DNA from: JBLNBU01 sp050260215
GTDB taxonomy: Bacteria > Pseudomonadota > Alphaproteobacteria > Rhodospirillales > Magnetospirillaceae
DNA length: 17,621 nt
Assembly (NCBI GenBank): GCA_050260215.1
Contig: JBLNBU010000175.1
Coordinates: 1 to 17,621, forward strand
Direction: 5' to 3'
Part shown: positions 1 through 5,993 of the stretch, piece after piece
Layout: each line of letters opens with the position of its first letter
Numbering within the stretch: position 1 is the first letter of the stretch
Program-made: the position numbers and the translations under genes
Notes under the pieces: generated by a model
Seen by the model: only the letters and a program-made list of their open reading frames with translations
Database searches by the model: none
Told to the model about the DNA's origin: nothing

Positions 1-35
1 TTCTCGGCAAGGGAGCAGGACTCGTCGCCAGACGG

Positions 36-347
36 CTATTTGAATTTCTCCATGGCCATATTGACGACGCGGACAGCGGCTTGGCGATCCATGTCGGGAT
101 CCAGTGTCATCACGGCGTCAACGGCGATTTCATATTGCTGCTGCTGATCAGACGTCCAAGCCAGTTCGGCGCTTGGCCGCTTCGAGATCGTGATGGATCG
201 GTTAGCCATCATATCGAACACGTCAATGCTGTGAACGATGTCAAATTTGTCGAGGCTGTTTCCGACAAGAAGGGCTAAGGAAATCGCCTCCGCCTCGTTT
301 TCCACGTTACGTCGACCGTGCACGGTGATCTCATACGGCATGCTCAT
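36..347 (-). CDS. Hypothetical protein, 103 aa
   Basis: I do not recognise this protein. It is a small, mostly soluble and acidic-to-neutral polypeptide with no signal peptide, membrane segment or cysteine motif. The N-terminal half alternates hydrophobic and polar residues (EITVHGRRNVENEAEAISLA), and the C-terminal third looks helical (MDRQAAVRVVNMAMEKFK). The ATG at 347 is preceded, on the minus strand, by an AAAGG-like ribosome binding site about six bases upstream; a second ATG two codons later is an equally possible start. The stop is TAG at 36-38. The next gene on the same strand (the chemoreceptor) ends at 1003, more than 650 bases away, so it is probably transcribed on its own. Moderate confidence that it is real, based on the ribosome binding site and plausible composition; no function is proposed. 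Confidence 0.6.
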   Translation of the reverse strand: MSMPYEITVHGRRNVENEAEAISLALLVGNSLDKFDIVHSIDVFDMMANRSITISKRPSAELAWTSDQQQQYEIAVDAVMTLDPDMDRQAAVRVVNMAMEKFK

Positions 348-1002
348 AGCCTTTCATGGCGACAACGGCGCGGCATCACGCCGTCGGCGGGCGCAATTAC
401 CCGCTTTTCTTGACAGGCGGCGCTCAACCTCTTCATCAATGGCACAGTCGTGGGTTCCCGGTCCAACAAGAAGGTCAGAGTGCGCAGCATCACGCGATCA
501 ACCTGCTAAACCCCAGCCTAATCAATTTGTTTCCGTGAATTGCCGCTCCCTCCTCGCTGTAGCGGCTCAATGGTCACCTCAGTGACTTGGCCAGATTTCC
601 CGCATCCCGTCGATGGCGGTTCGGTGAAGCCGGACCAAGCCGGCGCCGTGTCGGTCAGCGTCCGCGACCTGTCCAAGGCGTCGACCCAGGCCTGCGCCTG
701 GTTGCGGCACTCCACTCACGGGCACTCGGGCCGGACCGGTCACTTGTTTTGCGCCCATGGCGGTCGTTACGAGACAACGTCATCGTGCCCGCAAGCGAAC
801 GACCGGGTTGGCTCGATCGACCACGCTCTTAGTTTGATCCGCTGAAAAATCAGGAATTCAGCTGCGCGGACCAGACTGGCCATGCTTGGCCCAGCTTTAG
901 AACGGCAGCACGCTCACGCCGGCGTCCGGGCGAGGCGGGGATCTTTCTAGCGGCATCGCCGCGTCGCCGTACGCCTGGAAGGGCCCGGATCCAGGTCGCA
1001 GG
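348..1002. other. Intergenic stretch with no convincing gene
   Basis: About 650 bases between the small hypothetical gene and the 3' end of the chemoreceptor. Short open frames exist on both strands (for example 540-845 plus and 518-715 minus). None has a good ribosome binding site, a recognisable domain or a plausible composition, and they overlap each other. The base composition is less biased than in the flanking genes. The stretch may contain a decayed gene, but I cannot name it. I see no tRNA, terminator or clear repeat. Confidence 0.5.
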
Positions 1003-2715
1003 TCAGCCGGGTGAGGATGGGCGAACATCTCCCAGGAAGCGATCGACTTCACCCAGAAGATCGGTAACGACCGCGTTGAGCGTCCCGGCACTCCAAATGA
1101 CCCGGACGGTACCGGCACATGACCGGATCGACGTCTGTGCCAATTTCCCCACATGGCTCGAGACTTGCGCGATTTCGTGCGCCACTTCCTCGATATTGGC
1201 GGCGATGTCGCGGGTGGTTGCCTCCTGCTCCTGCACGGCGCCGGCGATAGCGGCCGAGCCGTGGTCGATGCGGCGGATTGTTTCCACCACCCCTTCGATC
1301 GAGCGGGTCATCTCCGCGGTCGACGCCTGAATTGTTTCCACCTGTCGCGAGATGTCGTCCGTGGCGCGTGCCGTCTGGTTGGCCAAGTTCTTGACCTCGT
1401 TGGCCACCACGGCAAAGCCCTTGCCGGCCTCGCCCGCCCTGGCCGCCTCGATGGTGGCGTTCAAGGCCAGCAGGTTGGTTTGGGCGGCAATATCGTTGAT
1501 CAGCTGCACGACCTCGCCGATCGACTGAACCGCCAGGGAGAGTTCCCGCATGTGTCCCGCCGTGGAGTTGACGTCATCCACGGCTTGGCGCGCCACCACC
1601 GACGACTGGCCGACCTGTTCGGCAATTTCATTGACCGAAAGCGCCAATTGGCGGGTCGCCTCGGCGACGACCGCGGCGCGCTCGTTGGCATTGCGAGCGG
1701 CATCCCCGACATCCAGGGAACTGGCGCCGCTATGCTCGGAATGCTGGGCCATCACATTGGCGGTCTTGCCGATGGCGATGCTCGAGCGATCCACCTCGGC
1801 AACCTTGGCCTTCACCGTCGCCTCGAAGCGGTCGGCCATGGCGCTGAGGGCGGCGGCCCGCTCACGGGCGACGCGGCGCTGGTCTTCTTCATGCTCGGAG
1901 CGCAAGCGCTCGTTTTCGATGGCATGGTCCTTGAAGACCTGAACCGCCCGGGCCATGTCGCCCAACTCATCACGACGTTCGGCACCCGACACTTCGACAC
2001 TGCGATCGCCGGCGGCCAGACGGGTCATTATCCCGGTCAGCACGGCGACCGCACCATGGATGCCCCGCCCGATCTGCAAGATCAGCAGAGTGGCGCCGCC
2101 GAAGGCTGCCACCATGATGGCAACGAATACATTGAAGGAACGCCGGGAATCGGCTTGCGTCCGATCGAACAGAGCATCGTTCTGGCGCGTCTGCAATTCA
2201 GACCAGTCGGCAACCGCCTGTTCCACCTTGGCAGCCAACCGCTCCGCCTGGCGCAGCAGGGTGACCGCCATCACCGGGTCGCTGTCGAGCATATCAAGCA
2301 CTTCGCGGGCCTTACCCGCATAGGCGGTGGCGGCGGCGCGCACCTCGGCCAGGGTGCCGGCTTCGGCACTGCCTGGCTCGACGCGCCCCTGCAGGGCGTC
2401 CAATTGCAGAGCGATGCCGTCGATCCGCTTGAGGGTGGCGGCGATTGCCCCCTTGACGGTTGCATCGTCGGCGCCGGCGTTCTGCCAAGTGATCGAGCGA
2501 TAGAGGCCGGACCCGACTGCCTCCAGCGTTCGCGCCAAATCGTTGACAATCTGCTTCTTGCTGAAGCTGCCGTGGTAGAGGGTCTCGAGCGCGCGATCCT
2601 GGCTGGAGGTGATGGTTCCCACCAGGACGCCCAAGCACAGTGCGGCGACAACGATGAGCACGGGGGCAATGGCCAGCTTCTGACGAATGCCCATATCGCG
2701 GAAAAGCCCGTCCAT
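1003..2715 (-). CDS. Methyl-accepting chemotaxis protein (HAMP + MA)
   Basis: An inner-membrane chemoreceptor that passes a periplasmic signal to the CheA/CheW array. The layout is a short cytoplasmic N-terminus, TM1 (about residues 13-35), a helical periplasmic region of about 155 residues, TM2 (about 195-215), HAMP (about 216-270, with RLAAGDRSVEVSGAERRDELG) and a long MA signalling domain. The kinase-control hairpin tip is clear (INDIAAQTNLLALNATIEAA, then EAGKGFAVVANEVKNLA). No CheR/CheB-docking C-terminal pentapeptide is seen. The start is set at ATG 2715 because a GGGGGAG ribosome binding site lies six bases upstream; an ATG at 2721 abuts that site directly and is less likely. The gene lies 30 bases downstream of the secreted Cache protein on the same strand, which suggests an operon. 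The last 45 residues differ from the usual MA tail (SIRSCAGTVRVIWSAGTLN) before returning to a familiar EVDRFL end. Confidence 0.95.
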   Translation of the reverse strand: MDGLFRDMGIRQKLAIAPVLIVVAALCLGVLVGTITSSQDRALETLYHGSFSKKQIVNDLARTLEAVGSGLYRSITWQNAGADDATVKGAIAATLKRIDGIALQLDALQGRVEPGSAEAGTLAEVRAAATAYAGKAREVLDMLDSDPVMAVTLLRQAERLAAKVEQAVADWSELQTRQNDALFDRTQADSRRSFNVFVAIMVAAFGGATLLILQIGRGIHGAVAVLTGIMTRLAAGDRSVEVSGAERRDELGDMARAVQVFKDHAIENERLRSEHEEDQRRVARERAAALSAMADRFEATVKAKVAEVDRSSIAIGKTANVMAQHSEHSGASSLDVGDAARNANERAAVVAEATRQLALSVNEIAEQVGQSSVVARQAVDDVNSTAGHMRELSLAVQSIGEVVQLINDIAAQTNLLALNATIEAARAGEAGKGFAVVANEVKNLANQTARATDDISRQVETIQASTAEMTRSIEGVVETIRRIDHGSAAIAGAVQEQEATTRDIAANIEEVAHEIAQVSSHVGKLAQTSIRSCAGTVRVIWSAGTLNAVVTDLLGEVDRFLGDVRPSSPG

Positions 2716-2745
2716 GATCATCTCCCCCGATGCTGCATCTCTTGC

Positions 2746-3216
2746 TCAGTGCTTGTACACGCCACAGGCCAAGATGATGTCGCCGGCCTTCAACACGTAG
2801 GTGGTCTTGTCGGAAAGCTTCTTAGTGGTGGGATCGGTGAACTTGTAGTCGACCCAGCCGCTGCCCTTCGTGTTGGCGACCTCGATGATTTCCTTGCCAT
2901 AGGGCTTGCCATCAAAGTCGACGGCCTCGGCGGCCGACTTGCCCACCAATTTCGGGTTGTAGGGGTGGGACAGGCGAACGCCGTCAAGGGCATAGCTGAT
3001 GACGTAGAGGTCCCGGTCGACGAACATGCCCTTGGGGTTGCTGAACTCGGCCAGCGCCTTGTCCTTGCCGTTGGCCTTGTAGAAGGCAGCCGCCTTCTCG
3101 ACCATCGCCTTGGCCTGTTCTCGGGTGCCAAAATCTTCGGCGCATGCACTGGACAAGGGAGCAGTCACCAGCAGCAGGGCAGCAAGGCCGGCGACGATGT
3201 ATTTGATTACCTTCAT
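2746..3216 (-). CDS. Secreted single-Cache-domain protein, 156 aa
   Basis: A predicted periplasmic ligand-binding protein. Residues 1-26 form a signal peptide (positively charged start, hydrophobic core AGLAALLLVTAP, probable A-x-A cleavage after ACA). The remaining 130 residues read as one Cache-type sensor domain: an N-terminal helix (REQAKAMVEKAAAFYKANG), then the characteristic run FVDRDLYVISYALDGVRLSHP, then the GWVDYKFTDPTTKK strand pair and the terminal GDIILACGVYK. There is no transmembrane anchor or output domain, so it can only act through a partner. The start is ATG 3216, with a near-perfect GGAGGAGGT site five bases upstream; frames opening earlier (3279) lack such a site. It directly precedes the chemoreceptor gene with a 30-base gap, so the likely role is to deliver or sense a small molecule for that receptor. 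The family assignment is confident; the ligand is unknown. Confidence 0.9.
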   Translation of the reverse strand: MKVIKYIVAGLAALLLVTAPLSSACAEDFGTREQAKAMVEKAAAFYKANGKDKALAEFSNPKGMFVDRDLYVISYALDGVRLSHPYNPKLVGKSAAEAVDFDGKPYGKEIIEVANTKGSGWVDYKFTDPTTKKLSDKTTYVLKAGDIILACGVYKH

Positions 3217-3253
3217 GGGTGACCTCCTCCGGCGAGTATTGGGTGCAGCTGTC

Positions 3254-3301
3254 ATCCGTTCCGGTCTCCTGACGGGCATGAAGCCATGCTCCGTGACGGA
3301 T
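3254..3301 (-). promoter_or_regulatory. Possible structured leader of the Cache-receptor operon
   Basis: Upstream of the Cache gene, the minus-strand transcript could fold into a compact three-stem arrangement. An outer stem pairs 3296-3301 with 3254-3259 (ATCCGT/ACGGAT). Inside it are a GCATG/CATGC hairpin with a four-base loop (3276-3289) and a second hairpin (3261-3275) with loop AGGA. It lies 38-85 bases before the start codon. It does not match a riboswitch core that I know. The pairing is visible by eye only; stability and conservation were not computed. Confidence 0.3.
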
Positions 3302-3361
3302 CTTCCGCCCCAAGGATAAACCGAAAGTCATATGCATCAATTGCCGCTGCATCTACTCCAG

Positions 3362-3377
3362 GGCATGCCAGGCATGC
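3362..3377. repeat. GGCATGC double repeat between LysR and Cache genes
   Basis: The self-complementary word GGCATGCC (3362-3369) is followed after one base by GGCATGC (3371-3377). This is a short symmetric repeat in the non-coding region between the 3' end of the LysR gene and the Cache gene. It may be an operator half-site pair for the Cache-receptor operon. Apart from this and the leader structure, the 3217-3514 stretch shows nothing I can identify. Confidence 0.25.
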
Positions 3378-3514
3378 ACGGATGGGTAATTGGAGCGGTC
3401 GAAGTGTAACGCAGAGGGTTTTGCCAACGGAGCTCCCCAATCGGACGACATGACCTGCATGGTCCTGCGGTGGACGGGTGACAATCCGGAGCTGTGAGTT
3501 CTGGCCGGACCGAT

Positions 3515-4417
3515 CTAAAGCCCCTCGTCCCAATAGGGCTCGGGGCCGAAGCGGGAGGCAAGATAGTCGACAAAGGCCCGCACCTTGGGCGACAGGTGGC
3601 GGGCATGCGGATAGACCGCATGCAGCACGCTGGGACTGGCGACGTACGCGTCGAGCACCCGCACCAGGGCGCCGTCGCGGATATCCTTGCCGACAAAAAA
3701 GGTCGGCAGATAGACCAGGCCACATCCCGCCAGCGCCATGACACGCACCACGTCGCCGTTGTCGACCGCGAAGCGGCTTCCCGGCGCGACGACGCTGCCA
3801 TCGGCGAACGTCCAGCCGGCGGCGGTCTGGCGGCTGGCGATGCAGTCGTGCGCCGCCAGGTCCGCCGGACTTTGCGGCACGCCGCGCTCGGCCAGATAGG
3901 CCGGGCTGGCGACCACTGCCATGCGGATCGGACACAAGCGCCGGGCCACCAGGCTGGAGTCGGTCATCGGGCCGATGCGAACCGCCAGGTCCAAGCCCTC
4001 CTCGACCAGGTCGACGAAGCGGTCGGTCATGGACAGGTCCAGGGCGATACGCTGGTGGCGACGGAAGAAGTCGGGCAGGACCGGAGCCAGATGGGCGACC
4101 CCGAAGGACATCGGGGCGCTGATCCTGAGGCGCCCCACCGGCTCGGACTGCAGGCGGCTCACCTGCAGGTCCGCCTCTTCGAGATCGGCGAGGATGCGGC
4201 GACAGCGATCGGCATAGCCATGCCCCGCCTCGGTCAGGGTGACGGTGCGCGTGGTCCGCTGCATCAGGCGCACCCCCAGATCGGCCTCGAGCCCGCTAAC
4301 CAGCCGACTGACCATGGAGGTGGACACCCCCAGCACGCGTGCCGCCGCCGAAAAGCTGCCGGCATCGCCCACCGTCAAGAACGCCCTGAGCGCCGACAAT
4401 CGATCCATTGATGCCAT
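3515..4417 (-). CDS. LysR-family transcriptional regulator
   Basis: A 300-residue DNA-binding regulator of normal LysR length. Residues 1-62 form the winged helix-turn-helix (FLTVGDAGSFSAAARVLGVS, then SRLVSGLEADLGVRLMQRTT and TLTEAG). A linker helix follows (CRRILADLEEADLQVSRL), and then the two-lobed effector-binding domain (from about residue 90: GRLRISAPMSFGVAHLAPVL to the C-terminus). It belongs to the broad subgroup that often sits divergently from oxidoreductase genes. The start at ATG 4417 has only a weak GCGGAA-like site; ATG 4408 (MDRLSALRAF) is a close alternative. It is divergent from the flavodoxin/dioxygenase pair, separated by 144 bases, and so most likely regulates that pair and itself. 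Typical effectors would be quinones or aromatic compounds, but this is inferred from its neighbours. Confidence 0.95.
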   Translation of the reverse strand: MASMDRLSALRAFLTVGDAGSFSAAARVLGVSTSMVSRLVSGLEADLGVRLMQRTTRTVTLTEAGHGYADRCRRILADLEEADLQVSRLQSEPVGRLRISAPMSFGVAHLAPVLPDFFRRHQRIALDLSMTDRFVDLVEEGLDLAVRIGPMTDSSLVARRLCPIRMAVVASPAYLAERGVPQSPADLAAHDCIASRQTAAGWTFADGSVVAPGSRFAVDNGDVVRVMALAGCGLVYLPTFFVGKDIRDGALVRVLDAYVASPSVLHAVYPHARHLSPKVRAFVDYLASRFGPEPYWDEGL

Positions 4418-4561
4418 TTCCGCAAAAGTTCATTGTTAGTTTAGCCGATTGTTGCGCCGGAGGCCAGGGAGTAGCGTCCCAGGCATGCGTCCTTTCGACA
4501 GAGTTCCCTGATGCCCTCCCAATACCAAGCGCTCGCCCGCGAAATCTGAGGAGACCCGATC
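4418..4561. promoter_or_regulatory. Divergent promoter region of LysR gene and quinone oxidoreductase
   Basis: A 144-base spacer between head-to-head genes, the usual place for LysR binding sites. An ATTGTT word occurs twice in the same orientation (4432-4437 and 4448-4453), 16 bases apart, within a locally AT-richer block near the LysR start. I could not single out a convincing T-N11-A box or -35/-10 pair. The flavodoxin gene has a GAGGAG ribosome binding site about eight bases before its ATG. Confidence 0.45.
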
Positions 4562-5140
4562 ATGACCACCAAGACCCGCACCGTCGCCGTCGTTTACCAT
4601 TCCGGCTACGGCCACACCGCGCGCCAGGCCGAGGCCGTGGCTGCCGGCATCAATTCGGTCCCGGGCACCCGGACGCTGATGGTTCCTACCGGTGAGGTGG
4701 ACGCCCACTGGGACGACCTGGCAGGCGCCGACGCCCTGGTGTTCGGCTCGCCGACCTACATGGGCGGCGTTTCGGCGCCCTTCAAAGCCTTCATGGACGC
4801 CTCGTCCAAGGTGTGGTCCAACCAGGGCTGGAAGGACAAGCTGGCGGCCGGCTTCACCAATTCGGCCAGCCAGAGCGGCGACAAGCTGAACACGCTGATC
4901 CAGATGTCGGTGTTCGCCGCCCAGCATGGCATGGTGTGGATCAGCCTGGGGCTGATGCCGGGCAACAACAGCTCGGCCGGCAGCGCCAACGACCTCAACC
5001 GGCTGGGCAGCTATCTCGGTGCCATGGCCCAGTCCAATGCCGACGCCCCGCCCGCGGTGGCGCCGCCCGACGCCGACCTACGCACCGCCCACGCCCTGGG
5101 CGCCCGCGTGGCCGAGGCGGCGCGGCGCTGGGCCGGCTGA
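4562..5140 (+). CDS. WrbA-like flavodoxin-family NAD(P)H:quinone oxidoreductase
   Basis: A 192-residue cytoplasmic flavoprotein of the flavodoxin/WrbA fold, predicted to use FMN and NAD(P)H for two-electron reduction of quinones. The FMN phosphate loop is at the N-terminus (VVYHSGYGHTARQAEAV, about residues 10-26). The isoalloxazine-contact segment GSPTYMGGVSAPFKAFMD lies at about residues 63-80, and the helix/strand block GFTNSASQSGDKLNTL to QHGMVWISLGLMPG is in the region where WrbA binds flavin and substrate. The length matches the family (about 190-200). The ATG at 4562 has a GAGGAG site. It is the first gene of a two-gene unit with the dioxygenase (17-base gap) and is divergent from the LysR regulator. 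The likely role is protection against redox-cycling quinones; the exact substrate cannot be read from sequence. Confidence 0.92.
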   Translation: MTTKTRTVAVVYHSGYGHTARQAEAVAAGINSVPGTRTLMVPTGEVDAHWDDLAGADALVFGSPTYMGGVSAPFKAFMDASSKVWSNQGWKDKLAAGFTNSASQSGDKLNTLIQMSVFAAQHGMVWISLGLMPGNNSSAGSANDLNRLGSYLGAMAQSNADAPPAVAPPDADLRTAHALGARVAEAARRWAG

Positions 5141-5157
5141 CCGGAAAGGCTTGTGCC

Positions 5158-5916
5158 GTGATCGCTCCCATCTTCCTGTCCCACGGCTCGCCCATGCTGG
5201 TGCTGGAGGCAACCGCCACCACCGCCTTCCTGCGCGACCTGGGACAGAGGATCGCCAAGCCGCGCGCGGTGCTGGCGGTGTCGGCCCACTGGACCACGGA
5301 CCAGCCCCGGGTCGGCGCCGCGGCCCGGCCGCAGACCATCCATGACTTCCACGGCTTTCCGCCCGAGTTGTTCCGGATGACCTACCCCGCGCCCGGGGAG
5401 CCGGAACTGGCGCGGCAGGTGGCCGGATTGCTGGGCTGCGAACCGGATCCGGTGCGCGGGCTGGACCACGGCATCTGGTGCCCGGCCACACTGGTCTGGC
5501 CCCAGGCGAACGTCCCCATCGTGCCGGTGGCGGTGCAGCCGTCACGGGACCCGGCCCATCATTACCGGCTCGGCCAGGCCCTGCGCCCCTTGGCCGAGGA
5601 TGGCGTGCTGATCCTGGCCACCGGGGCGCTGACCCATAACTTGAGGGAATGCTTCCGCCGGCAGGTGACCGATCCCGCCGAGCCTTGGGCGACGGCCTTC
5701 GCCGATTGGATGGCCCAAGCCCTGGCCGACGGCCGGGTGGACGACCTGCTGGATTATCGCGCGCAAGCCCCCGAGGCCGTCCGCAACCACCCCACCGACG
5801 AGCACCTGTTGCCTTTGTTCACGGCCCTGGGGGCCTCCGCCTCGGGACGAGCCACCCGGCTGCACCGCGCCATGGAATACGGGGTGCTGTCCATGGATGC
5901 GTTTTCATTCGGATAG
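5158..5916 (+). CDS. DODA/YgiD-type class III extradiol dioxygenase
   Basis: A 252-residue metal-dependent aromatic ring-opening dioxygenase of the DODA (4,5-DOPA extradiol dioxygenase-like) family. Metal and catalytic histidines are in the expected contexts: LSHGSP (His9), VSAHW (His44), GLDHGIW (His104) and LTHNL (His160). The family motif FHGFPPE (about 64-70) and the C-terminal MEYGVLSMDAFSF are also present. The start is GTG 5158, eight bases after a GGAAAGG site and 17 bases after the stop of the flavodoxin gene; no ATG closer to the conserved N-terminus fits. Co-transcription with the quinone oxidoreductase suggests joint handling of catechols and quinones: one enzyme reduces quinones, the other could cleave the resulting diol. 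The natural substrate of most bacterial members is unknown. Confidence 0.93.
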   Translation: MIAPIFLSHGSPMLVLEATATTAFLRDLGQRIAKPRAVLAVSAHWTTDQPRVGAAARPQTIHDFHGFPPELFRMTYPAPGEPELARQVAGLLGCEPDPVRGLDHGIWCPATLVWPQANVPIVPVAVQPSRDPAHHYRLGQALRPLAEDGVLILATGALTHNLRECFRRQVTDPAEPWATAFADWMAQALADGRVDDLLDYRAQAPEAVRNHPTDEHLLPLFTALGASASGRATRLHRAMEYGVLSMDAFSFG

Positions 5917-5993
5917 GAAGAGCGCTCCTGTTGAGTATTAGCGCAAGCTGATTTACCGTTCGGCAGTGCGGCAAAGCATGAGAGCGGACGCCC

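Noticed and set aside
518..845. Overlapping short frames in the 348-1002 gap, considered as a decayed PilZ-like or transposase gene
   Set aside because: A phrase such as VSVRDLSKA suggested a PilZ-type domain, but the remaining motif residues are absent in all frames and no ribosome binding site is present.
1153..3222. A 689-codon open frame on the plus strand opposite the chemoreceptor and Cache genes
   Set aside because: It is a mirror of the GC-rich coding on the minus strand: the product is rich in H, G, R and L without domains, while the opposite strand encodes clear MCP and Cache proteins with good ribosome binding sites.
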